64,000 nt of DNA from Cycas panzhihuaensis (taxonomy: Eukaryota > Cycadophyta), in NCBI GenBank assembly GCA_023213395.1, contig CM041465.1, positions 9,424,001 to 9,488,000 on the forward strand. Reading direction: 5' to 3'. The notes under the pieces were generated by a model, which was not told where the DNA came from, did not search any database, and saw only the letters and a program-made list of their open reading frames with translations. The translations under genes and the position numbers were made by a program. Position 1 is the first letter of the stretch, and every line of letters begins with the position of its first letter. Below, in pieces: positions 54,258 to 64,000 of the stretch.

Positions 54258-55122
54258 TGATCCAGGAGGATCTACCATATGTTTACAAGATGCAGAAAAC
54301 GCTAGGCATTGGTATAACTGAAAGAGATATGGCCAAATGGTATCAAAATTATATGAAATTTTGTGTAAAGGAAGAAGACACATCCCACTACATGTTTACA
54401 AAATTTGGGATTCAGAAAATATCATTTGATTAGAGTTCAAGCCTTGTTTTGCATAAAATTAATCCCACAGCTAGTAGAAAAACAGCAAATACATGTTATC
54501 ATTAAATGAATAAACATGAAGTCAAATGAAATCTAAATAAGCTAAAATTTTGAGTAAGTGGAGAAGATATATGTTCCTATACGTGTACAACATTTGAGCT
54601 AAATTGGAGTCTGTTAAGGTTAGTTACAAGCTATAACTTTTAAGAATTACATGAAGGCCACTTGGACAACATGCATTCTGGTGGTTAGTGGTTATACTTG
54701 CATGATTGCTACTTGTTAAACATGCAATTTTGGTTTCTTTATATAAATTAAGCCCTATTATGGGTTGGAGAGTTAGTTCTTGGAGGTGAAAGGCACTTGA
54801 CTTGGGAAGCATTCCTGGAGAAGCATTTTGGAGGGTTGGAGGTCCCCTTATGGTATAATTGTATCATTTATTCCTTGTAATTTAACCATTCTTTTACTAG
54901 TTGATTTCTCCACCATTAAATAGAGATTTTCATAGTTTAATAAAAGTACCACTCCTCATACTTTTAGAGAAATGTCAAGAATAAATGATTTGGTTTAGAA
55001 TTTCCTTTTGTGGGCTCAATTTTATTTTGATGTTATTGAGATTTCTACACTAACTCCCAGTATCTCAAGGAGAAAAGGTTGATAATTGACTTCTTTACCA
55101 ATTAAGCTCTATTTTGGGATCA
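54258..55122 (+). repeat. 5' LTR of G2
   Basis: TGATCCAGGAGGATC ... TTTTGGGATCA. An open frame 54200-54433 runs across the LINE/LTR border and is chance. Confidence 0.95.
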
Positions 55123-55127
55123 TATTT

Positions 55128-55139
55128 TGGTATTAGAGC
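55128..55139 (+). other. Primer binding site of G2
   Basis: TGGTATTAGAGC, five bases after the LTR; initiator tRNA-Met type with one change. Confidence 0.9.
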
Positions 55140-55165
55140 ATGTGATCTTTATTGTAGGGACTTGA

Positions 55166-56290
55166 ATGGTACAAACAAGGAAAGGATACAAAGAGAAAGA
55201 TGAAGCTTTTCTTGTGTTGCAATCACCAAGAAGACAAAGAAAGAATCTAAGCACCATGGCTGAAAAAGAAGATGGAGAAATTAGATTTGAAAAGCTTGAG
55301 AAGAACGTAGAAGTCTTGATGCAAATTATGACCCAACTTCTACCTCTAGTCAAGGGAAAAGGCAAAGAGAAGGAAGTTGAAGGAGGATCCACATATGACC
55401 ACAACCATGAAGAGGAAGAGGAGGAGACCTTAAAGCACTCATTTGAAGAAAGCAAGGGTACTTCATCTCATCAACCCTTTAAGGTGGAGGTAAAGTTGGA
55501 TATTCCAACTTATGATGGAGAGCTAAATGCTAAAAAGTTAGACCATTGGTTGGATCAACTTGAAACCTACTTCACAATTTATGCTTATAGTAATGCTCAA
55601 AAGCTTTTATTTGCTAGGCTCAAGTTGTGTAAACATGCATTGACATGGTGGAATGCATATTTGAAGACTCATGATGTATCTTCTTTTTCATGGATGGATT
55701 TTAAGAAAATAATAAAGAAGCAATACTACCCCATAGGTCATGAGGGAGACCAATGGGTCACTTGGCAATATTTATGCCAAGGAAGAGGTGTATGTGTCTA
55801 AGACTATACTTCTTTATTTTTTAGGCATGGCATGCTACTTGGTATTAATATGGATGAACATATCACTCTTATGAAATTTATTAGAGGATTACACAAATAC
55901 ATAAGGAAGGAACTAAGGCTTTTTAAGGTTCAATCGATTGGAGAAGCAAGTAGAATGGCTATGGCAATAGAAAGTAAAAGCAAGAAATCTACATTCATGT
56001 CTAAAGATTCTACTTTTACTTCTAATAAGTATGAAAAGAATTTGAAATTGTACTCATCTAAAAGACAAGAAGGAAAGAAGAAAAGAACTAATTTTGTTAA
56101 AAGTTCTAACTATTGTGAGCATTTTGATATTAGTGGTCATATTGCAGCAAAGTGTTGGAAGTTGCATCGAGAGCTAAATCCAAAGCATATCGAGGATATG
56201 AAATTAAGAAAGAAGGAAAAAGGGAAAGCACTACTTTCTGAGGTGGAGATTCAAAGTGAAGGAGAAGAAGAGAAGGTTACTCTACTTATA
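55166..56290 (+). pseudogene. G2 gag
   Basis: Starts at ATG 55166 (MVQTRKGYKEKDEAF); a Met at 55256 (MAEKEDGEIRFEKL) could be an alternative start. An acidic Glu-rich stretch precedes the capsid region DIPTYDGELNAKKLDHWLDQLETYF and ALTWWNAYL, the gypsy gag hallmark. A stop at 55799-55801 and a frame change interrupt it; the rest (55832 onward) has IRGLHKYIRKEL and a zinc-knuckle-like CEHFDISGHIAAKCWKLH (about 56114-56165, first C-x-x-C changed). Gag assembles the particle. Two lesions only. Confidence 0.85.
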
Positions 56291-56614
56291 AATTATGGAG
56301 ATGATTCTACAAGGGAGGAACTATTTCACTTGAAGCTTCAAGTAGGAAATGATATTATTGGTGACATTATAGATTCGGGGAGCCAAAAGAATTTGATCTC
56401 AGAAAGTTTGGTAAAGAGCATTAGGTTGGTAACTACTCCTCACCCTCACCCATATCCTCTTGGTTGGATCCATAAAGATGTGGAAATGCAAGTATCAAAG
56501 CAATGTACACTTAAATTTTCCATCACTAATGATTTTGTTGATGAAGTAATATGTGATGTGGTGCCATTAGATGTATGCCATGTTGTGCTTGGGAGTCCCT
56601 ACTTATGGGATTAA
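56291..56614 (+). pseudogene. G2 aspartic protease
   Basis: LKLQVGNDIIGDIIDSGSQKNLI ... CDVVPLDVCHVVLGSPYLWD. The catalytic DSGS motif and the 'VLGxPwL' end are intact. Fused in frame to the second half of gag; a TAA follows at 56612-56614. Confidence 0.85.
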
Positions 56615-57765
56615 GATGCACTCTTCTATCGAAGGGAGAGAAAGTATCAGTTGATGAAGGATAACAAGTGCTTCATTATAAAGGCCACAAAGAAGCACTT
56701 GGATAAGATAGTATTAATTTCAGCCACTCAAGCAAAAAGGATGATCAATACATGTGGTAAATTCATCATCTTAATGGTAAGGAGAAAAGAAGAGCCAGGA
56801 GATGAAGAAGGTCCTTCTACTCATACTCTTCTTATATCACCTAAACAAATGCAATAAATTGAGGAGTTAAAGACATGGTATGATATCCTATTTCAACATG
56901 TTGATGGGCTACCACCAAAGAGAAAGATAGAGTATGAAATCACTCTTGTAGGAGATACACCATTACCTAATATTGCTTTGTATAGGCACTTTATTGTAGA
57001 GAATAATGAGATAAAGAGGCAAGTTAAGGAGTTACTTGATCAAGGGGTCATAAGACCTTCATGTTCACCTTGTGGGTCACCAATTGTCTTGGTGTCTAAG
57101 AAGGAAGGAGGATGGAGAATGTGTATAGACTTTTGTGCTTTGAATAAAATTACAATTAAAAATCACTACCCTTTGCCTCGTATAGATGATTTGCTTGATC
57201 AAATTCAACATGCTTGTTATTTTACTAAGTTGGATTTGAAAAGCGATTATCACCAAGTTAGGGTTAAGGAGGAGGATACATGGAAGACGACCTTCAAAAT
57301 AAAGCAAGGACTCTTTGAATGGATGGTTATGCCTTTCAGCTTGTGTAATGCTCCTGCAACATTCATGAGGCTAATGAATGAAATTTTAAGGCCTTACTTG
57401 GATAATTTTGTTATTGTCTATCTTGATGATATTTTGATTTTCAGCAACACATGGGAGGAACATTTGTAACACAAAAGAAGTTTTAAAGACTATGGTTAAG
57501 CATCATTTGAAGCTTAATATGAAGAAGTGTGAATTTGGCAAAGAGAACTTGATCTTCTTAGGCTTTGTGGTTAGAGGAGGAAAGTTGAGCATCGATCCAC
57601 TTAAGACTCAAGCCACCCTCAAATGGACTAGGCCAACAAACATCACAGAGGAGAGAAGTTTTTTAGGAGCTTGTCAATACTCAAGAAAGTTTATTCTTCA
57701 TTTCTCACAGGTTGCAGCACCTCTACATGGATTGACAAAATCTAATAAAAAGTTTACTTAGGGTT
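56615..57765 (+). pseudogene. G2 reverse transcriptase
   Basis: Linker LKTWYDILFQHVDGLPPKRKIEYEI leads into RT: QVKELLDQGVIRPSCSPCGS, PIVLVSKKEGGWRMCIDFCALNKIT, LDLKSDYHQVRVKEEDTWKT, FEWMVMPFSLCNAPATF and VIVYLDDILIFS with the catalytic YLDD intact (about 57416-57430). Breaks: TAA at 56855-56857, TAA at 57467-57469 and a frame change before MVKHHLKLNMKKCEFG (57492). Thumb region IDPLKTQATLKWTRP ... FLGACQYSRKFI follows. Copies element RNA into DNA. Confidence 0.9.
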
Positions 57766-58184
57766 CCAAGGAGGAAGAATCTTTTCTTCTTTTAAAGAAG
57801 AAAATTTGTGAAGCACCAGTTTTGACAATGCCAAATTTGCAAAGGCCTTTTGAAGTAGAAGCTGATGAAAGTGTAAATGTGATGGGAGTTGTCCTTATTC
57901 AAGATAGGAAGTCTATTACTTACCATCCAGAAGTCTTCACCCCTGAAGTGAAAAACTACCTAACATATGATCGAGAAATGTTCGCACTTCATCAAGCATG
58001 TAAGCATTGGAGGTCATACTTACTTGGAAAAGAGGTTGTAGTTTATACCGATCATAAGCCTCTTCAATTTTTATAAACTCAAAGTAAATTATAGTAAGTA
58101 AGACACATGAAGTAGATGAGTTATTTATAATAATTCAATATTGTAATTAAGTACAAAAAGGGATCTACTAATAAAATTGCTGAT
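57766..58184 (+). pseudogene. G2 RNase H
   Basis: PFEVEADESVNVMGVVLIQ (first Asp), NYLTYDREMFALHQACKHWRSYL (Glu), VVYTDHKPLQFL (Asp), then a TAA at 58074-58076 and further stops until KGSTNKIADMLSRP. The catalytic residues seen are intact. Removes RNA from the hybrid during replication. Confidence 0.85.
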
Positions 58185-59507
58185 ATGTTATCTAGACCAC
58201 CTTGTTCGACTTCTTCTTGTACTTTTGTTTGTAGTTCTCTTATGAGTTTACAAGTAGAGTCAATGCATCATGAAGAGTACAAAGACTTGTATCATGAAGA
58301 TGAAGCTTTAAAGGAAGAATTAGAGAACTTAGCGAAAGGAAGACCTTCCCAACTTGCTTGGAAGGATGGTCTACTTTTCAAAGGGGAGCAGCTCTATGTT
58401 CAATCAAAAGGAGACAAGATCAAGTGGCTTAGAGAAGCCCATACTTCTAAAGTAGCTAGTCACTTTGGTATAGAGAAGACTTTAGCAAACTTGAGAAGAT
58501 ATGTTGTGTGGCAAAAAATGCAAAATGATGTAAAAAAATATATAAAAGGATGTGTAATATGTAATACTTCTAAGCCTTCTTCTAGAAAATTAGGATTGTA
58601 TACACCACTTCCTATTCCTACTAGACCTTGGGAAAGTATCTCCATTGATTTTTTAGGGGGACTTCCCATGACTAGGAAGGGACATGATTATCTCTTTGTT
58701 GTTGTAGATAGGTTTAGTAAAATGATATGTCTAATAGCTTGTAAGAAGACAATCATAGGAACATAAGCAGCTAAGTTGTTCTTTGAGCATGTATGGAAGA
58801 ATTTTGGCTTGCCTTCTTCCATCATTTTAGATCAGGACACTCGATTCTTTTCATCATTTTAGAAGTCACTATGGGAGATGATGGATACCAAATTGAAGAG
58901 GAGTACAAGTTTCCATCCTCAAACAGATGGACAAACTAAAGTAGTGAATAGAACTTTGGTACATTTACTGAGGGGATACAATTCCAAGCATCCAAATACA
59001 TGGGATGAATCATTGGCTTTTCTACAATTTACATTTAATAGAGTAATGCATGCATCACACTCTAAAGCACCTTTTGAAGTTTATTTGGGATACTTACCTC
59101 AAAGTCCATTTGACTTAGAGTTTTCCATGCAAGCTAAGGAAGGATCCGTCAAAGAGAAGGAAGAGCATGACAAGGCTTTAAGATACTTGGAGAAGATCTA
59201 GAGAGTCCACAAAGAAGTACATGATCAACTTCTAAGGACTCAACAAAAGTACAAGGAAAGACATGACAAGCATAAGCAAGAGTGTACTTTTCAAGAAGGA
59301 GATTTAGTATGGTTATACTTGAGCAAGGAGAGGTTAAAAGGAGAAGGCAAGAAACTCAAATCTATAAGGTATGGACCATTCAAGATTTTGAGAAAAGTAG
59401 GTGGTAATGCTTTCGAACTTGATCTTCCACCTTATATGCAAATATATTTAGTAGTAAATGCTGAATACTTAAAACTCTTTGAGCCCTCCATGCTAGATGA
59501 GGAATAG
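58185..59507 (+). pseudogene. G2 integrase, catalytic Glu replaced by Lys
   Basis: Zinc-binding N-terminus LREAHTSKVASHFGIEKTLANLRRYVVW ... GCVICNTSK (HHCC), core RPWESISIDFLGGLP (D), SIILDQDTRFFS (D) and HPQTDGQTKVVNRTL, where the catalytic Glu of the usual GQTEVVNRTL is Lys (AAA at 58938-58940; one G-to-A change). C-terminal GDLVWLYLSKERLKG ... YGPFKILRKVGGNAFELDLP is the GPF/Y module. Stops at about 58764 and 58859 and at 59199-59201 separate the segments. No chromodomain after LFEPSMLDEE. Confidence 0.9.
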
Positions 59508-59740
59508 GACCAATTCACTTTACCTTCAGTTGATGACTTGTATTTGGAAAGTGAGGAGCCTCTCAAGGAAGATTGTATCTTGGAGAGAAAATCTACCAAA
59601 ACAAGACATAAGACACATGAATCTTTCAGGATTGGAGTAATAGGATAATTGCCTAGTAAGGCCAAGTGGTTTAGTAGGTAACAAGGAGAAAAACACTTTC
59701 CCTAGCTCTAATTCTAAGCCAAATAGGAGTTGGCTATTTT
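59508..59740 (+). other. G2 3' region between integrase and polypurine tract
   Basis: Short tail; the integrase frame can be read on for about 45 codons (LPSVDDLYLESEEPLKEDCI) before stops. Nothing else seen. Confidence 0.5.
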
Positions 59741-59757
59741 CCAAGGAAGGGGAGCCA
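59741..59757 (+). other. Polypurine tract of G2
   Basis: CCAAGGAAGGGGAGCCA, abutting the 3' LTR. Confidence 0.8.
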
Positions 59758-60622
59758 TGATCTAGGAGGATCTACCATATGTTTACAGGATGCAGAAAAT
59801 TCTAGGCATTGGCATAATTAAAAGAGATATGGCTAAATGGTGTCAAAATTATATGAAATTTTGTGTAAAGGAAGAAGACACATCCCACTACATGTGTATA
59901 AAAGGTGGGGTTTAGAAAATATCATTTGATTAGAGTTCAAGCCCTGTTTTGCATAAAATTAATCCCACATCTAGCAGAAAAATAGTAAATACATATTATA
60001 ATTAAATGAATAAAAATGTAATTCAATGATATCCAAATGAGTTAAAATTTTTAGGAAGCTGAGGAGATATGTGTTCCTATACATGTACCAAATTTGAGCT
60101 AAATTGGAGTTCGTTAAGGTCAGTTACAAGCTAAAACTTTTAAGAATTATATGAAGGCCACTTGGACAACATGCATTCTAGTGGTTAGTGGTTATACTTA
60201 CATGATTGCTACTTGTTAAACATGAAATTTTGGTTTCTTTCTATAAATTGAGCCCTATTATGGGTTAGAGAGGTAGTTCTTGGAGGTGAAAGGCACTTGA
60301 CTTAGGAAGCATCCTTGGAGAAACATTTTGGAGGGTTAGAGTCCCCCTTATGGTATAATTATATCATTTATTCCTTGTAATTTAGCCATTCTTTTGCTAG
60401 TTGATTTCTCCACCATTAAATGGAGATTTTCATAGTTTAATAAAAGTACTACTCCTCATACTTTTGGAGCAATGTCAAGAATAAATGATTTGGTGTAGAA
60501 TTTCCTTTTGTGGGCTCATTTTTGTTTTGATATTATTGAGATTTCTACACTAACTCCCAGGATCTCAAGGAGAAAAGGTTGATAATTGACTTATTCACCA
60601 ATTAAGCTCTATTTTGGGATCA
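59758..60622 (+). repeat. 3' LTR of G2
   Basis: 865 bp, TGATCTAGGAGGATC ... TTTTGGGATCA, followed by TSD TATAT. Confidence 0.95.
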
Positions 60623-60627
60623 TATAT

Positions 60628-62285
60628 CCTTAACATCTAGGCCGCCCACCCATTTGGGGCAGTGTACTTTTTCCTAGGACAATAAATAGATTCTCTCCCT
60701 ATCCTCAGTACCAGACCATATAAATCTTTTCTAGATAGTCTCTAAGGTGTTTATGAACTTTATAGGACACTGAAACATAAACATCATATAAGTAGGGATA
60801 CTCTGAAGGGATGCCAACATTAATTGAAGCTTCCTAGCCTAACTTAATAAGGCCCCTTTCCAGCCAACTAGTTTCCTTTGCACCCAGTTGATGCTCAAGT
60901 TCCATAGGTACTTCTACATTCTGCCCACAAATAGAGGCATACTAAGATACTAGGTTAGAAGAGCCTTAATAGGCATCTCCAAAATCCTACTTATAGCCCT
61001 TTGTGTTCTATCCAAAATGTTTAGAAAGAAGTTATTGCTCTTGTCTAAGTTTACCTTCTAATTTGTGGCTGCCTTAAACCTCTCTAACTGGGTTTTAATA
61101 GCCTTGGCTTCCTTGATGGAGGCCCTTCTCAATAGAATATTGTCATCTATGAAGTGTTTGTGAAGGAAATTGTCCACCTCTGAAGTGTATTTTAAGCCCA
61201 TAATCTTCCTGGAACCTCTACCTTCCTCCATAGGCCTATCCATTAGTTTCTCTATAATAATAAATGAATAAGGGGAAATAGGGTCCCCTTGTCTAAGCCC
61301 TTTATAACCCAGAAGGAAGGCTATATATGTACCATTTATTATCACAGAGAAGCTAGGTTTTGAGATGCAACTCTTAATCCAATTCATCCAACATTCTCTG
61401 AAGCCAAAAGTTTTGATACAATCAAGCATGCAACCCCACGAGACCCTATCATAGGCCTTTTGAAAGATCTATCTTAACAATCATTCTAGACTCCTTCCTT
61501 TAAGAGATCAAGTGGATTATTTTATGAACCACTATAATACCATCTAGGATCTGTCTCCCCTTAACAAACCTATCCTATTTAAGGCCAATAATAAAAGGAA
61601 GAACTTCCTTCAACCTATTGGCCAAGATCTTAGCTAAAATTTTATACTTTACATTACATAGACTGATGGGCCTGAAATCTTCCATTATTTTAGCATCACC
61701 TTTCTTAGGAAATAAAACTAGGAAAGTGGCATATCATTCACTATGAATCTTGCCATTTTTAAAAAATTCCTTAACAACTTTAAGAAGGCCATTTTTTATG
61801 ATATCCCAATATTCTTGATAGAACCCTAGAGGAAACCCATCTAGCCTAGGGGATTTCTCTCTCTTTATACCAAACACAACTTTCCTCACCTCATCCAAAG
61901 AGAAGGGAGCTTCAAGGGCTCTATTCATGATGCAATCAATCTTCTTGGGGATCAGGGCCATCACTACCTTCCTAGCCTCCTCATCAACACAACCTAGATT
62001 ATTATAAAGATCCATGAAATATTCCACAGTTGCTCCTTTGATGTTATCTTGCCTAATCTCCTCCCTATCTTTATTCATCAATTTTTTTATATAATTATAC
62101 ACTTTATATTTTAGAGTTGTCATATGGAATAATTTTGTGTTTCTGTATCCTTCTACTAGCCATAGGGTTCTAGACTTCTGTTTCTAAAAAGTCTTCTCCT
62201 TTGACAAGACTTCTTCTAAGTCAGGGAGAAGTATTTTTTCTTTCTGGTCAAGGGGGGTAAGCCTTCCTTGCTCCTGAATTTACCC
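60628..62285 (-). pseudogene. LINE ORF2 reverse transcriptase
   Basis: Reading leftward: KTF*KQKSRTLWLVEGYRNTKLFH (about 62190-62120, the segment before RT), EAPFSLDEVRKVVFGIKREKSPRLDGFPLGFYQEYW (about 61910-61800), [66 protein letters not shown] (about 61305-61270) and FIDDNILL at the catalytic site (about 61155; FADD in most families, both Asp kept). These are the diagnostic blocks of L1-type RT. A few stops and one frameshift (about 61470). Sequence rightward of about 62285 is copia, so the endonuclease is missing. Confidence 0.85.
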
Positions 62286-63840
62286 ATAGAGCAAGGATGC
62301 ATGAATCACTTTTTATTAAGCTTGAACTAGTAGAGCAACACCTTGCTTTTAATGAGGAGCCCCTAACGTATGAAGAAGTTATAAAGCATGTAACTTGGAG
62401 AAATGCCATGAATGAAGAGTACTAATATCTTATTAAGAATGATACATGGGAGCTTGTTGATCTACCACTTGGAAGAAAGGTAGTTTAAAATAAAAGGGTG
62501 TTAAAAAATAAGTATAGATCAGATGACACCCTAGAAAAACACAAGGCTTGGTTGGTAACAAAAGGATTCATGCAAAGGGAAGGCATCGACTACACTGAAA
62601 TCTTTGCTCCTACAACCAAGTGGCCTATAATTAGAACTCTTATAGCCTTGGCTTCTCAAAAAGGTTAGAAAATCCACCAACTTGATGTTAAATCCATATT
62701 TCTCAATGGGGACCTTAAAGAAGAAATTTACATGATTAGCTAGAAGGATACGAGATTGTCGATTAGGAGCATAAGGTTTGTAGGCTCAAAAAGTCCTTAT
62801 ACGACCTAAAACAAGCCCCTCGTGCTTAGTTTACTAAGTTGTCTGAAAGAATGAGGCAACTTGGATATGAAGTTTGTAACTATTAAGATATTGATGTAAT
62901 ATTATTCATCAAGTGCCAAAATGATAAAGTCACTTACCTCTTAATCTTTGTGGATGATATGCTAATAATAGGGAATAGTGAACATGTAATTAGCCAGTTG
63001 AAGAAGGACCTTGCTAAAACTTTTGAACTGTCTGACCTTTGGTTGATGAAATATTACTTTGGAATTGAAGTAACTCAAAGGAATGGAAAAATCTCTCACC
63101 TAAGAAAAATATATCAATGATCTTCTGATAAAGTTTTAGTTGGAAGGTGCTCGACCAATGGATATACTTATGGAACCTAATATTAAACTCTCAGTTGATG
63201 GTGACACTAGGGAGGTAGGTGAAACACTCTATAGAAAACTTGTAGGTAATCTTATCTATACTACCAACACAAGGTTAGATATTGCATTCTCTATTGGACC
63301 ATTGGCAAGCTACAATATGAGTGTTGAGGTACCTAAAGATGACCAACAAATATGGTTTGTTGTATGAACCCAATCTAGAATTTAGACTTTATGTATACAC
63401 AGACTCAGACTTTGCCAGAGATAAAGGCATAGGAAGATCTATGTCTGGGTACATAACATTTATTGGAATAGCACCAATATCATGGAGATCTAGATGGTAG
63501 AAGATAGTTGTAGACTCAACTATCGAAGCTTAATATATTACTGCATCTAAGACAAGCAAGGAGGTGATATGGCTTAGAAAATTGTTGAATACATTAAGTG
63601 CTACCCAAACAAGTTCTATTAGCTTACATGTAGATAATTAATCTATAATCCAAATGTCTAAAAATCCTATATTTCATGATTGTACTAAATATATAAGTAT
63701 GAAAGTCCATAGGATTAGAGAACTAGTTCATGATGGCACAATTCAACTGGAGTACTGTCTCACAACAGATCAAGTGGCTACTCTCTTCACCAAACCACTG
63801 AATAGGGTAAAGTTTGAATAGTTCTGAAAGCAACTCGACC
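62286..63840 (+). pseudogene. Copia reverse transcriptase and RNase H (perhaps of copia E)
   Basis: [92 protein letters not shown] (RT), FVDDMLIIGN (catalytic Asp pair kept, about 62950), then LYRKLVGNLIYTTNTRLDIAFSIG (63140-63367), YTDSDFARD, SMSGYITFIGIAPISW, and SLHVDN..SIIQMSKNPIFHDCTKY of RNase H. Stops are moderate in number. The element's 5' half is not adjacent; the best candidate in the window is the protease-integrase segment at 50490-51740. Confidence 0.85.
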
Positions 63841-63862
63841 TTAGGGCCTTTTTCTCTGACTG

Positions 63863-63873
63863 ATTAAAGGAGA
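63863..63873 (+). other. Polypurine tract of the right-end copia
   Basis: ATTAAAGGAGA, directly before TGATAATAGG. Confidence 0.7.
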
Positions 63874-64000
63874 TGATAATAGGACCATCATACTCTGTCT
63901 TATTTGTGAAAACCCCTTGTGGGCGTAGAAGGACAAGAGTAAGTCTCTACTCTATCCCATTCTTGAAAATCCTTGATGGATGTGAAAGAATAAGGGTTAT
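63874..64000 (+). repeat. Start of 3' LTR of the right-end copia
   Basis: Begins TGATAATAGGACCATC after the polypurine tract and leaves the window. No matching 5' LTR was found in the window. Confidence 0.55.

Larger units (their letters stand above)
54258..60622 (+). mobile_element. Ty3/gypsy element G2, nearly complete
   Basis: 6365 bp, two 865-bp LTRs of identical length, TSD TATAT, PBS, polypurine tract and gag-protease-RT-RNase H-integrase on the plus strand in long open stretches. It is the least decayed element in the window. It is inserted in a LINE. LTRs differ mostly by C/T and G/A changes (about one in ten positions over the first 160 bp by eye, fewer later). No chromodomain seen. 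Lineage within gypsy not determined. Confidence 0.95.
52506..62285 (-). mobile_element. LINE (L1-like), 5'-truncated, split by gypsy G2
   Basis: Minus-strand non-LTR retrotransposon. The right part (60628 to about 62285) carries ORF2 reverse transcriptase; the left part (52506-54257) carries the zinc-binding domain, a C-terminal RNase H and a 10-base poly(A) tail (T-run 52506-52515). The two halves join where gypsy G2 is inserted (TSD TATAT). The endonuclease domain is absent, so the copy was truncated at its 5' end during insertion. No clear TSD was found by eye. Confidence 0.85.

Noticed and set aside
55120-55455. Minus-strand Ser/Phe-rich frame opposite G2 gag
   Set aside because: Antisense image of the Glu/Lys-rich gag N-terminus; it starts in the LTR.
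59319-59507. Chromodomain at the end of G2 integrase
   Set aside because: The segment is the GPF/Y module; no aromatic-cage motif follows before the polypurine tract.

Overview
This window looks like transposon-packed intergenic DNA from the nuclear genome of a land plant with a large genome. Almost all of it can be assigned to LTR retrotransposons and one LINE, inserted into one another. The evidence for a plant is the set of families: Ty1/copia and Ty3/gypsy elements whose primer binding sites match initiator tRNA-Met, a gypsy element with a second RNase H and an antisense gene (Tat-type layout), and a LINE whose ORF2 ends in an RNase H. I see no intact host gene, tRNA, rRNA or CRISPR array. 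The species cannot be named from this.

Layout. (1) 1-8646, GC-rich: the 3' half of a Tat-like gypsy element, T1 (+). It holds the end of gypsy RNase H, integrase, a large ANTISENSE gene resembling plant mobile domain (PMD) proteins, a cluster of perfect palindromes, a second RNase H downstream of integrase, and a 2.6-kb 3' LTR. (2) 8884-22515: decayed gypsy element G1 (+), whose 5' LTR is split by a full-length copia element, copia-1 (-, 8913-16474, TSD TATGT). The leader of copia-1 carries what look like captured host-gene exons on the opposite strand. (3) 22734-42892: a nest at least three levels deep. Copia C (-, TSD AATTC) contains copia A (+, 24547-40799), and copia A contains both copia B (+, 26291-32873) and a 3.0-kb solo LTR of the T1 family (-, 35910-38909, TSD CCATG). 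(4) 44156-49436: internally deleted copia D (+). (5) 50490-51740: protease-integrase of copia E (+), followed by an orphan LTR/PBS-like segment. (6) 52506 to about 62285: a 5'-truncated LINE (-), split by gypsy element G2 (+, 54258-60622, TSD TATAT), which is the best preserved and probably the youngest insertion. (7) About 62286-64000: reverse transcriptase-RNase H and the start of the 3' LTR of a copia element (+), possibly the other half of copia E.

How the parts fit. Each element shows the expected order of LTR, PBS, gag, protease, (integrase/RT/RNase H), polypurine tract and LTR. Boundaries were fixed by comparing the two LTRs, by TG...CA ends and by short target-site duplications. Most coding frames are broken, and nearly all in-frame stops I translated could have come from Gln, Trp or Arg codons by C-to-T (or G-to-A) change, as expected for long-methylated repeats. 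The most unusual parts are the T1 antisense gene with its palindrome cluster, a GCGGTACCGC-type module shared by that cluster and the LTRs, an untranslated leader shared by three copia families with different LTRs, and the antisense exon-like sequence beside the copia-1 primer site. All coordinates and comparisons were made by eye.
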